This document shows positions 6,934 through 13,672 of a stretch of 16,018 nt of DNA, piece by piece. The notes under the pieces were generated by a model. That model did not search any database and was not told the origin of the DNA. It saw only the letters and a program-made list of their open reading frames with translations. Both the position numbers and the translations under genes were made by a program. The stretch comes from a bacterium. GTDB taxonomy: Bacteria; UBA9089; JASEGY01. Each line of letters opens with the position of its first letter. Position 1 is the stretch's first letter. Location of the stretch: contig JASEGY010000035.1 of the NCBI GenBank assembly GCA_030019105.1, forward strand, positions 1 to 16,018. The letters run 5' to 3'.

Positions 6934-7632
6934 TCAGCTCCTACCTTTACCTTTCCAGATTTCCCAAAAAGATGGTGGAGTCTCTTTTGTTTCTATTTCC
7001 TTATTCCCAATAATACTCAAACCATCCAATCCCCTTGCCTCAAATTCAGCAGCATATTTTTCCTCTAAGACCACTATTTTCTTAACACACTCCTCAAAAG
7101 ACAGTTTGGCAACGTTCTTAATCCCTCCCAGTTGCCGGATTAAATCCCTCTCAGCTAACCGGTGAATCAACTCCTCCCAAAAAGTATCGTTTTTATACTC
7201 CTCAATAAATTCCACAGCAGGGCCTGAATCTTCATACTCTCTCGTGGGGTACTACTTCCCGTTATCAGGATCAGACATTACTAACTTTTCAAGCCCCATA
7301 TTTTTCGTATAAGCAAATATCGTATCCTCTTCAAAAGTTATGGTAGAACCCGTTCAGGTTGTCAGGTTTAGAGGTTCAGAGGTTCAGAGGTTCAAGGTTC
7401 AAGGTTAGAGAGCGCGTAAGGTGACCAACCCTGGAACCGTGAACCCTGAACTTTGAACCCTTTGGCTCTTACCCTTAGATTTGAAGAAGATACCAAATAT
7501 CTTTTGCTCAAGTTCCTTATATGCTTCTGTTCGGGGATCATCTTCAACCTTGCAAGCGTTCATGACCCACTCAGCTATGTACAGCATATCCAAAAGCCTT
7601 TCATATTCTCGTTGGGTGAGATCTATTTTCAT
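6934..7632 (-). pseudogene. Conserved hypothetical gene broken by a MITE and an amber codon
   Basis: It starts at ATG 7632 ([18 protein letters not shown]...), overlapping the aroQ stop as ATGA. Removing the 172-bp element at 7322-7493 plus one duplication joins ...ELEQKIF to AYTKNMGLEKLVMSDPDNGK. An in-frame TAG at 7252-7254 follows, after which the same frame continues YPTREYEDSG and ...FIEEYKNDTFWEELIHRLAERDL to the stop at 6934. The reconstructed product is about 172 codons and resembles an uncharacterised family with a YERLLDLVYLGEWxINA start and an EFIEEYxNDTFWEEL end. Two independent lesions argue for a dead gene, unless amber is read through. Function unknown. Confidence 0.7.
7322..7493. 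mobile_element. MITE-like element, family A copy 2 (172 bp, 8-bp target duplication)
   Basis: The left end GTATCCTCTTCAAA..TTATGGTA and right end ATTTGAAGAAGATAC match the family seen at 907-1039. It is flanked by an exact 8-bp duplication CAAATATC (7314-7321 and 7494-7501). The interior differs completely from copy 1: it holds an imperfect palindrome of AGGTTCAAGG-type short repeats (about 7352-7460), which also occur as spacer repeats in many genomes. Confidence 0.85.
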
Positions 7633-8084
7633 GATGCCTCCTTGAAACACCGGGTAGCCAGATCAATAGCTGCCCTGAGCCCCAGAAGGTAACTATCCGC
7701 TCCAAAACCGCTGATTTGGCCCGCACAGACCGGGGCAATAAATGAATGGTGACGGAATTCCTCTCTGGCGTAGATGTTGGATAAGTGAACCTCAATAGTG
7801 GGAATGCCTACCGCCGCCACAGCGTCCCGAATAGCAATGCTGGTATGGGTATATGCCCCAGGATTGATCACGATAGCATCTGCCTTCCGGTAGGACTGCC
7901 CGATCTTATCCACGATTTCTCCCTCGTGGTTAGACTGCATGATTTCGATATCTACTTGATGATCTGCGGCCATCTTCCTCAGTTTCTCATTGATCCCTTC
8001 CAGGGTAGTTCGACCGTAAAGCTCAGGTTCTCTGATTCCCAATAAGTTAAGATTTGGCCCGTGAATAATCAGTATCTTAGCCAT
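7629..8084 (-). CDS. aroQ: 3-dehydroquinate dehydratase, type II
   Basis: 151 aa, normal length for the dodecameric type II enzyme that dehydrates 3-dehydroquinate to 3-dehydroshikimate in the cytoplasmic shikimate pathway. The sequence shows the N-terminal [21 protein letters not shown] with the catalytic tyrosine in [13 protein letters not shown] for substrate binding, EVHLSN with the catalytic histidine, and REEFRHHS. The C-terminus [15 protein letters not shown] is also typical. ATG at 8084 follows GGAGAG. The stop overlaps the start of the downstream pseudogene by 4 nt. aroB lies upstream on the same strand, 288 bp away across two palindromic repeats, so the two enzymes act in successive steps and may share a transcript. 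Confidence 0.96.
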   Translation of the reverse strand: MAKILIIHGPNLNLLGIREPELYGRTTLEGINEKLRKMAADHQVDIEIMQSNHEGEIVDKIGQSYRKADAIVINPGAYTHTSIAIRDAVAAVGIPTIEVHLSNIYAREEFRHHSFIAPVCAGQISGFGADSYLLGLRAAIDLATRCFKEAS

Positions 8085-8101
8085 CTTTCCACTCTCCTTT
8101 T

Positions 8102-8166
8102 ACCGCGGAGACGCAGAGTCGCAGAGAAAGTTTACTTTTTCTCCGCGCCTCGGCGTCTCTGCGGTT
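8102..8166. repeat. Large palindromic spacer repeat (CGCGGAGACGCAGAG type)
   Basis: ACCGCGGAGACGCAGAG...GAGAAAG pairs with CTTTTTCTCCGCG...CGTCTCTGCGGT, giving stems of about 28 bp with a few mismatches and a short loop. The same type of G/A-rich short repeat occurs at 13605-13650, 13681-13711 and 13980-14040. It may act as a hairpin in the aroB-aroQ transcript. Confidence 0.75.
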
Positions 8167-8226
8167 CATTACAAGTATCCTGCCTCAGAGATTTCCAAAG
8201 TGCCTCAAAAGGAGCGCTCATGTCTC

Positions 8227-8366
8227 CTTTGATTTCTGGACATTAGTGAGGGTTGTAGCGGCGACCCTTGTGGTCGCTCATTGGCTGTCCATTAGGCAGG
8301 GACAAGCCCTGCCGCTACAGTTGCCCCATCTCCTTCCTTTACCGAAAAGTGTCCGGAAATCAAAAG
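8227..8366. repeat. 140-bp nested inverted repeat between aroB and aroQ
   Basis: Outer arms CTTTGATTTCTGGACA (8227-8242) and TGTCCGGAAATCAAAAG (8350-8366) pair with two differences. An inner pair TGTAGCGGC / GCCGCTACA (8254-8262, 8311-8319) encloses GACCCTTGTGGTC and GGCAGGGACAAGCCCTGCC, which are themselves palindromic. No target duplication was found. The right arm ends 6 bp before the aroB stop codon position. Confidence 0.65.
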
Positions 8367-8372
8367 GCCATT

Positions 8373-9491
8373 TTAGGGCTCTATAGGGCTACGTTGGAAA
8401 TCTCTGTGCCTGCAAACTTTCTCTATGGCTTTTTTAATCACCTCGGTAGAGATCGCAGATTTTATTATTACCCGGCCGATTTGAGCAGGTAAGATAAATC
8501 TTACTTCTCCCCCCAGAACCTTCTTGTCCAAAGCTAAGGTCTTGATAATCTCTTGCGAATCAATCCCGGAGAAAGTAGTGGGTAAACCTATCCGCTGAAG
8601 AATATCTATCTGCCGCCTTACTTCTGATTCTGAGAGCAACCCAAGCTCGTTGGCTATCCAGGAAGCCGCAATCATGCCAATAGCCACGGCCTCCCCATGT
8701 CGAAAGCACTTGTAATCTGTCAGGGACTCCAGGGCATGGCCGATGGTGTGCCCGTAGTTCAGGATAGCCCTCTCTCCCGCTTCTCTTTCATCCAGAGAGA
8801 CGACATCCGCCTTTATCTGACACGACCTGGCGATAATATGACTTAAGGCCTCAGGCTCAAGGTCTAAAATCCCGGCCCAATTATTTTCCAGCCAGGCAAA
8901 GAAGGCTTCATCTCTGATGACGCCATATTTAACTATTTCCGCCAGGCCGGCCATGAGTTCCCGTTCATCCAGAGTTTTGAGCGCCAGGGGATCAATGATA
9001 ACCACCGAGGGCTGATAAAAGGAGCCGACCATATTTTTGGCTTGAGGCAGATTAACGCCTACTTTCCCGCCTACACTGGAATCAATCTGGGCCAGTAAAG
9101 AGGTCGGCACCTGAATGAAGGGCAGCCCCCGCATGAAGGTGGCGGCCACAAAGCCGGACAGGTCTCCAATTACACCTCCGCCCAGGGCAATAACAGGTGT
9201 CCGGCGATCAAGGCGGCAACTTAATAACTCATTGTAAAGCGAGCGGGTAACTTCAAGATTTTTATATTCCTCGCCGTCAGGAACCTCAATCGATTCAACC
9301 GTGAGGCCGGCTTTTTCAAGACCCTCTTTCAATGGAGAAAGATACAAACCACCTACCTTTGGATTGGTAATAACTACTACCCTCTGATTTAAACCGAGCG
9401 ACCGAACAACCTCCCCGGCCCGCCCCATCAGCCCTGGCTCAATATGGATATGATAGCTTCTTTCTCCCAGCGAAACTTTAACCTGTGGCAA
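8373..9491 (-). CDS. aroB: 3-dehydroquinate synthase
   Basis: 372 aa, near the usual 360 or so. It converts DAHP to 3-dehydroquinate (second step of the shikimate pathway; NAD and a divalent metal are used). Visible signatures: NAD-binding glycine-rich ALGGGVIGDLSGFVAATFMRG, VPTSLLAQIDSSVGGKVGVN, LAEIVKYGVI with a metal-ligand glutamate, and the metal-binding histidines in NYGHTIGHALE and FRHGEAVAIGM. The start is TTG at 9491, supported by GGAGG 5 nt upstream. The C-terminal tail (HRDFQRSPIEP) is a little longer than usual and ends at the edge of a nested repeat, so it may have been extended by repeat DNA. aroQ follows on the same strand. Confidence 0.96.
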   Translation of the reverse strand: MPQVKVSLGERSYHIHIEPGLMGRAGEVVRSLGLNQRVVVITNPKVGGLYLSPLKEGLEKAGLTVESIEVPDGEEYKNLEVTRSLYNELLSCRLDRRTPVIALGGGVIGDLSGFVAATFMRGLPFIQVPTSLLAQIDSSVGGKVGVNLPQAKNMVGSFYQPSVVIIDPLALKTLDERELMAGLAEIVKYGVIRDEAFFAWLENNWAGILDLEPEALSHIIARSCQIKADVVSLDEREAGERAILNYGHTIGHALESLTDYKCFRHGEAVAIGMIAASWIANELGLLSESEVRRQIDILQRIGLPTTFSGIDSQEIIKTLALDKKVLGGEVRFILPAQIGRVIIKSAISTEVIKKAIEKVCRHRDFQRSPIEP

Positions 9492-9571
9492 TAGAACCTC
9501 CGTATCCTGATCTTGCTACTATCTGGCTACTATAGTATTTAAGAAAAAGATTTTGGGGTTGGATATCAATT

Positions 9572-9652
9572 GGAGTTTAGGCTTTAGCCTTTCATAACTA
9601 ATGAAATCCTAAAGGATTAACTCCAAAAGTTAAATAGCCTGTCTTAAATTCG
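9572..9652. repeat. Dispersed palindromic repeat, copy 2
   Basis: Same as 5523-5602: GGAGTTTAGGCTTTAGCC ... TTTCAT/ATGAAA ... GGATTAACTCC then TAGCCT...TTAAATTCG, with a three-base difference in the loop. It is enclosed by a weaker pair TTTTGGGGT / ACCCCAAAA (about 9551 and 9655). It lies in the divergent spacer between aroB and hrcA. Confidence 0.75.
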
Positions 9653-9754
9653 CTTACCCCAAAAATATCTTAAAAGCTATACCTTGCTAATTATCAATAG
9701 TAACATAATTCTACGCACACGTCAACAAAAACCGAGCAGCCTTTAAAAAAGTTC

Positions 9755-9783
9755 TTGACAAATTCAGGAGTAAATGATACCCT
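9755..9783 (+). promoter_or_regulatory. hrcA-grpE promoter (sigma-70 type, extended -10)
   Basis: TTGACA (9755-9760), 17-bp spacer, TACCCT (9778-9783) preceded by TGA, giving an extended -10. The start of transcription would fall just before or in the CIRCE operator, the usual arrangement for HrcA autoregulation. Confidence 0.75.
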
Positions 9784-9791
9784 ACCGTCAG

Positions 9792-9818
9792 TTGGCACTC
9801 TATTATTTGGAGTGCTAA
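9792..9818 (+). promoter_or_regulatory. CIRCE operator (HrcA binding site)
   Basis: TTGGCACTC-N9-GAGTGCTAA, matching the CIRCE consensus TTAGCACTC-N9-GAGTGCTAA with one change. It lies 8 bp after the -10 box and 47 bp before hrcA, so it would be at the mRNA 5' end and bind HrcA until heat stress titrates the repressor through GroEL. Confidence 0.95.
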
Positions 9819-9865
9819 CGCCGCCAGGCGGTATTCATATCAAACTCATTCGATAAAGGCTAAGC

Positions 9866-10885
9866 ATGGATAATCTGTCTACTCTTGAAAGAAATAAAAA
9901 GGTTCTTGAGGCTGTCGTCCATGAATTTACTGTTACAGCTAAACCGGTTGGTTCAAAAAAGATTGCTCCTTATTTCAGCCTCTCCAGCGCTACTATTAGA
10001 AACATCTTGTGTGAGCTGGAACAAGCCGGCTATCTTTGGCATCCGCATACCTCGGCCGGCCGGATTCCAACTGACAAGGGGTATCGATTATATGTTGATT
10101 CCTTGATGGAGATTGAGCCTTTAAGCCAGGAAGAACGAGCGCTTATTACGGAAAAATACCTGATGATGAGAAGGCAAACGGTGGAACTGAGGCAGATTAT
10201 ACCATCCCTTTTAGTTAATCTGGCTAATTATCCGGCTATTACTTTAACTATTTGGGAGAAGGGGGCGGTAAGTCACATAGAATTTCTTAAATTAGACCAG
10301 CGAAGACTTGTTATCGTGCTGATAATGACTACGGGTATAACCAGAGATCAGATTGTGTTCCTGAAGCGGGAGCGTGCGCTTGATTTCTTAAAGGAATTGG
10401 CCGGCTATCTTAACAGGGAACTGGGAGGACATAACTTGAGGGAAGTTTTATCCTGGCTTAAGGCTCGATGGCCTCTTGACCGGGAGGGTGAAGAGATTGT
10501 AGGGCATCTTCTTGCTATGATTGAGGGAACGATTAATGGGGAGATATCTCTGGAAGGGGTATATATGATAGCCAGAGAACCGGAGTTTTTTGATGGCCGC
10601 AGATTGGGTGGCCTGATTAAGACGCTGGAGGAAAAGAAGATGCTGATGGAGATTATTAATCGGCATCGGGATCAAGAGGGGCCGTGGATATCTATTGGCC
10701 AGGAAAATCTCTGTCCCTACATCCAGGACTGCAGTCTCGTGATGGCTACTTACCGTAACCATAATGAGACAGTAGGCACCCTGGGAATAATTGGACCTAC
10801 CAGAATGAACTACGAACGGGTATTGCCCATAGTTGACTTTGTTTCTAAAATGGTAACTGCCATGTTAACGGAGGAAGCGATATGA
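9866..10885 (+). CDS. hrcA: Heat-inducible transcription repressor HrcA
   Basis: 339 aa, normal length. The N-terminal winged helix (about residues 1-75) carries the family signature SSATIRNILCELEQAGYLWHP and TSAGRIPTDKGYRLYVD. A GAF-like domain and the C-terminal NYERVLPIVDFVSKMVTAML complete the layout. The protein represses by binding CIRCE, which is present upstream. ATG at 9866 follows AAAGGCTAAGC. Its stop overlaps the grpE start (ATGA), so translation of the two is coupled. Confidence 0.97.
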   Translation: MDNLSTLERNKKVLEAVVHEFTVTAKPVGSKKIAPYFSLSSATIRNILCELEQAGYLWHPHTSAGRIPTDKGYRLYVDSLMEIEPLSQEERALITEKYLMMRRQTVELRQIIPSLLVNLANYPAITLTIWEKGAVSHIEFLKLDQRRLVIVLIMTTGITRDQIVFLKRERALDFLKELAGYLNRELGGHNLREVLSWLKARWPLDREGEEIVGHLLAMIEGTINGEISLEGVYMIAREPEFFDGRRLGGLIKTLEEKKMLMEIINRHRDQEGPWISIGQENLCPYIQDCSLVMATYRNHNETVGTLGIIGPTRMNYERVLPIVDFVSKMVTAMLTEEAI

Positions 10886-11547
10886 AAAAGATGAGCGAAA
10901 TAAAAGCTGAGAAAGAGGTTTCTGAAGAACAAGAGCCAAAAGAAGAGATACCTCAAAAGGAAGAACTCGAAACCCCACGACCCGCAAGGCCGAGCCGGCC
11001 TGGCGGGCCGAGCCGGCCTGGCGGGCCGAGCCGGCCTGGCAGCGAGTGCCCCGAACTCGAAACCGTAAGCATTTCTTCAAAAGAGCTTGAAGAAATAAAG
11101 GCCAAAGCCAGGCATGCTGACGAGTACCTGGATCATCTGAAGAGACTGAAGGCTGAATTCGAGAACTTTAAAAAACGGATGATCCGGGAGAAAGAGCAGT
11201 TTTTTAAGTTTGCTAATGAAGAGTTGATTTTCGAGTTGCTGTCAGTGTTGGACAATTTTGATCGGGCGATAAATCATGGAGAAGATAACTCCGAGGGGCT
11301 ATTAGAGGGAATGAAGTTGATCAAAAAACAGTTGGATGATGTCCTGGCTAAAAGGGGGCTCAGTCGAATGGAGGTGCTGGGTCAGGAATTTGATCCAACC
11401 AAACACGAGGCTATGCTTCACATGGAAAGCGATAAGCACCCGGAAGGACATATAACTGAAGAGCTAATCAGCGGTTACCAGTTAGCTGACAAAATAATCC
11501 GTCCAGCCAGGGTGGCTGTATCAAAAGGGGTGCAGAGTGAAGAGTGA
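10882..11547 (+). CDS. grpE: Nucleotide exchange factor GrpE
   Basis: 221 aa. It releases ADP from DnaK. Visible are the long N-terminal coiled-coil region (about 70-110: RHADEYLDHLKRLKAEFENFKKR), the LLSVLDNFDRAI segment and the C-terminal beta domain FDPTKHEAMLHMES...ISGYQLADKIIRPARVAVSKG. GGAGG lies 7 nt upstream of ATG 10882, inside hrcA. The disordered N-terminus holds a 30-residue Pro/Arg/Gly block (PARPSRPGGPSRPGGPSRPG) made by a tandem DNA repeat between two copies of GAACTCGAAACC. The stop codon lies in a run of GAGTGAA repeats. The last coding bases recur at 12420-12459, and dnaK, normally next, is absent here. Confidence 0.96.
   Translation: MKKMSEIKAEKEVSEEQEPKEEIPQKEELETPRPARPSRPGGPSRPGGPSRPGSECPELETVSISSKELEEIKAKARHADEYLDHLKRLKAEFENFKKRMIREKEQFFKFANEELIFELLSVLDNFDRAINHGEDNSEGLLEGMKLIKKQLDDVLAKRGLSRMEVLGQEFDPTKHEAMLHMESDKHPEGHITEELISGYQLADKIIRPARVAVSKGVQSEE
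10963..11064 (+). repeat. In-frame repeat block inside grpE
   Basis: GAACTCGAAACC at 10963-10974 and again at 11053-11064, exactly 90 bp apart. Between them is an 18-bp GC-rich unit, CCGAGCCGGCCTGGCGGG, repeated 2.8 times (10990-11040). All lengths are multiples of three, so the frame is kept. Base composition is far more GC-rich than the surrounding gene. Confidence 0.85.
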
Positions 11548-11591
11548 AGAGTGAAGAGTGAAGAGTGAAGAATTAACAACTTTTCACTCTT
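11504..11591 (+). repeat. Direct repeat, left copy: grpE 3' end plus hairpin
   Basis: It begins CAGCCAGGGTGGCTGTATCAAAAGG (GrpE residues ARVAVSKG) and continues through the stop to AATTAACAACTTTTCACTCTT. It matches 12420-12486, apart from the extra GAGTGAA units here. The end can fold: AAGAGTGAA / TTCACTCTT. It may serve as transcript end of the hrcA-grpE operon, although no strong U tract follows. Confidence 0.75.
11535..11569 (+). repeat. Five tandem GAGTGAA units at the grpE stop codon
   Basis: Five exact 7-bp units; the grpE TGA stop is inside unit two. Units can pair with TTCACTC at 11583-11589. Confidence 0.9.
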
Positions 11592-11595
11592 AAAG

Positions 11596-11840
11596 CGTGG
11601 ATTTCGACAGGGCGCTATCGGTTTTGTCTATTTTTTAAGCTTAGAAGTAGTCAGCACTTACAGCAGATTGCGGCATTCCGGCCAATCATCTACCGTAGCC
11701 CAAAAAAGCCCAAAAACTCGGTTTTGCCCCTGAAAAGCCAATTTCTGGAATTCTTGGAGGTTACCCCAAAATCCAGAGAAGTAATGTTTATCGGCACTTA
11801 GAAAATCGAGATTTTTCCCAAAGGGGTGTCGAAATCCACG
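11596..11840. mobile_element. MITE-like element, family D (245 bp, 6-bp target duplication)
   Basis: Ends CGTGGATTTCGACA (11596-11609) and TGTCGAAATCCACG (11827-11840) are perfect 14-bp inverted repeats. TTAAAG lies on both sides (11590-11595 and 11841-11846). No ORF of useful length; the interior has several short C/A-rich and T-rich tracts. Only one copy is in the window. Confidence 0.75.
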
Positions 11841-11846
11841 TTAAAG

Positions 11847-11972
11847 GTGACAGATAATGATCGGATTTGATGCCCTTAGTAAGCGAAAATAAACAACCTT
11901 TACACGTGAGCAAACTTACTCTTTGGACATCAAGTAAGGATATGGCAAGGTGTAGCAGTTATATATTTTCAA
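11847..11972. other. Spacer between element and small gene pair
   Basis: No gene, clear promoter or terminator was recognised in this stretch. It separates the 245-bp element from the small gene pair and probably contains their promoter or a lost 5' end. Confidence 0.4.
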
Positions 11973-12194
11973 TTGCTTAGCGAGATTAGAGACATAGAGA
12001 CAATCGCAACGGGCTGGGGCGTATACATCCGGCGCTATCTGGAGCGCACTTACGGCAAAGGCCATTGGCGGAAGATGAAGGGCATATCAACTGTGCAATT
12101 ATCAGACGGTACAATCTGCAAAGCCGAAATACACTGGTTTGAAGCGCATGGTATTGGCCGTAAGGATTTCAAAATTAAGAGGGTGATTCGATGA
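11973..12194 (+). CDS. Conserved small protein, partner 1 of a coupled pair
   Basis: 73 aa from TTG at 11973; no convincing ribosome-binding site is seen, so the N-terminus is uncertain. The core YGKGHWRKMKGISTVQLSDG followed by AEIHWFEAHGIGRKDFKIKR matches a small uncharacterised family I recognise from many bacteria, basic and without membrane segments. The stop overlaps the start of the next gene (ATGA), so the two are translated together. The pair sits between two copies of the grpE 3' end, suggesting acquisition. Function unknown. Confidence 0.65.
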   Translation: MLSEIRDIETIATGWGVYIRRYLERTYGKGHWRKMKGISTVQLSDGTICKAEIHWFEAHGIGRKDFKIKRVIR

Positions 12195-12418
12195 CTGATT
12201 TTGTGATTTGCATCAATAACGACAGCAATCCGGCAAGCCTGATCCTGGGTAAAGTCTACCGTATGTTGCCGGATGCAGAGGCGGAATCGCGCCACATGCT
12301 TCGCATTATTGATGAGGATAGGTCAGAGCCTGACGGATATCTCTACCCGGCGTCAATATTTACATCTATCGAGCTGCCGAAAGTGGCGGAGCGAGCGCTG
12401 ATGACAGCAGGTGGCTAA
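12191..12418 (+). CDS. Conserved small protein, partner 2 of a coupled pair
   Basis: 75 aa from ATG 12191, overlapping the previous stop by 4 nt. Pattern: FVICINNDSNPASLILGKVYRMLPDAEAE, then LRIIDEDRSEPDGYLYPASIF and IELPKVAERAL. This resembles a widespread small family of SH3-like beta-rich character (VCVDN.GYPASLE..K.YRVLPD..A), commonly with the preceding gene or alone. No transmembrane or signal segment. The gene ends 1 nt before the second copy of the grpE 3' end. Function unknown. Confidence 0.7.
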   Translation: MTDFVICINNDSNPASLILGKVYRMLPDAEAESRHMLRIIDEDRSEPDGYLYPASIFTSIELPKVAERALMTAGG

Positions 12419-12419
12419 A

Positions 12420-12486
12420 CAGCCAAGGTGGCTGTATCAAAAGGAATGAAGAGTTAAGAATGAAGACTTAACAACTTTTAACTCTT
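12420..12486 (+). repeat. Direct repeat, right copy: second grpE 3' end plus hairpin
   Basis: CAGCCAAGGTGGCTGTATCAAAAGG followed by AATGAAGAGTTAA would encode AKVAVSKGMKS-stop, a plausible GrpE C-terminus. Then come ACTTAACAAC and TTTTAACTCTT. The hairpin arms AAGAGTTAA / TTAACTCTT differ from the left copy at a paired position on both arms, so pairing is kept. Confidence 0.75.
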
Positions 12487-12632
12487 AATTCCTAACTCAA
12501 CAATGTTACATTTAAAAATTTAGACAGGATTAACCAGGATTTACAGGATACAAGATGATAACGAAAAAAATCTTCGAATATTTGGAAAAAAATCCGGCAC
12601 CCTTCAAAAAAGCCAAAAAGTAGTTAACAGTT
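12487..12632. other. Spacer with short repeats
   Basis: It contains an ACAGGATTAACCAGGATTTACAGGAT-type spacer repeat (about 12522-12550) and an A-rich stretch. A 22-codon frame starting at 12555 (MITKKIFEYLEK) is too short to call. dnaK is not here. Confidence 0.5.
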
Positions 12633-12817
12633 GTAACTACTCAGCCACCAGATATTGATTTTTGAAGCCTGCAGAACACCATATATTGTGGTTTGCCTAC
12701 TTTTATGGGTTGCATAGAAAGCCATTTTTTAGGAGTTTTAGCTAACTTTTAAACATGCAACCACAATATATTGTAGTTTTAACAGTCAAGACCACTATAT
12801 AGAGGCTGAGTAGTTAC
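12633..12817. mobile_element. Inverted-repeat element, family E (185 bp)
   Basis: Perfect 14-bp ends GTAACTACTCAGCC (12633-12646) and GGCTGAGTAGTTAC (12804-12817), with an internal pair of ATATATTGTGGTTTGC-like motifs in opposite orientation (about 12682 and 12761). The left end is part of a further hairpin AGTAGTTA / TAACTACT (12619-12641). No target duplication is found. It cuts the DUF2341/LamG gene, and the missing part of that gene does not reappear on the other side, so a deletion or rearrangement is likely. Confidence 0.65.
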
Positions 12818-13553
12818 TATATTGCAATCCATAACCTGTCTTATTGCTGTCATTATCACCTATGTCATTAGCATATCCAGATTTTGCTGTCTTTATATTC
12901 GACCAGGCAGAAATAGTAACACTATTATCAACAATATTCAGACCACTACCAAGATCAATGTAATCATTACTTCCATCAAAGCCCTGACCATTGCCAATCT
13001 TACCTGTTTTTTCAGTATCTGAAATAAAATCATCACCATCGTTGTTATTAACAGTAGAGTCTTGATACCAATCTGTTGTTCCGGTTCCTGCGGCATCTTC
13101 TTTCAAGTGCCATACGCCTTTGTAGCCGGCATCCCAGACACCGGTAACATTGCCCTGGAAGGTGGTGACCGAGCTGTTGCCATAGTAGATGTAGATGGTA
13201 GAAGTGGAGACCAACGACGTCACCCGCACCCAGGCAATCAATTCGCCGGTAGTGGCGGTGTACTTCTCCACTTCATGAGCAAGCTGGGTGGAGCCATTGC
13301 CGGCGGTAAAAATAATGTCATCGCCCTCGGCATCGGTGACATCGCCCCCATTGGCCGTGGTCTTCAGGTCAACCAATGTTGTCGAGACCAACACAGGGAA
13401 GTTGCTGTGGGGACCGCCTGAAACCTGGGCGTCGGTGATATCGATGAGTCGGCGGAACTGATAATTCTGATACCAATCAACTCCCCACGCCTGACTCGCA
13501 CCCAATAACACCAGCAGAATAGACCCGATAATAAGACTGTGACACCTTTGCAT
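12795..13553 (-). pseudogene. Secreted DUF2341 / LamG-domain protein, 3'-truncated by an element
   Basis: From ATG at 13553, with AGGAGGGT 9 nt upstream (an ATG at 13559 is also possible). The signal peptide is MQRCHSLIIGSILLVLLGASQAWG, then comes a DUF2341 domain (about 25-145: YQFRRLIDITD...IYIYYGNSSVTTFQG). After it begins a concanavalin-like LamG fold (GVWHLKEDAAGTGTTDWYQD..., GKIGNGQGFDGSNDYIDLGSGLN). The native sequence stops at about GYGLQY, where the inverted-repeat element at 12633-12817 begins; the frame then ends 7 codons later. A LamG domain needs about 60 more residues and such proteins are usually much longer. The intact protein would have been a surface or secreted sugar- or adhesion-related protein. 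Confidence 0.75.
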
Positions 13554-13578
13554 TAGCATTACCCTCCTTAATATTTTT

Positions 13579-13672
13579 CGAGTTGTACGGTTAAAATTTA
13601 CCACGGAGAAAAACAAATAACCCTCCCTGTCTCCGTGTCTCCGTAGTGCAAATTACCTAACCGTACAGGTCG
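13579..13672. mobile_element. MITE-like element, family I (94 bp, 8-bp target duplication)
   Basis: Ends CGAGTTGTACGGTTA and the complement of CGACCTGTACGGTTA (15 bp, 2 mismatches). They are flanked by an exact 8-bp duplication ATATTTTT (13571-13578 and 13673-13680). The interior is a CCACGGAGA/TCTCCGT-type spacer palindrome. It sits immediately upstream of the ribosome-binding site of the DUF2341/LamG gene and must affect its leader or promoter. Confidence 0.75.

Noticed and set aside
11535..11569. CRISPR-like array
   Set aside because: Contiguous 7-bp tandem repeats with no spacers.
12555..12623. 22-codon plus-strand frame (MITKKIFEYLEK...)
   Set aside because: Too short, no ribosome-binding site, starts inside a spacer repeat; it could be a remnant but nothing supports it.
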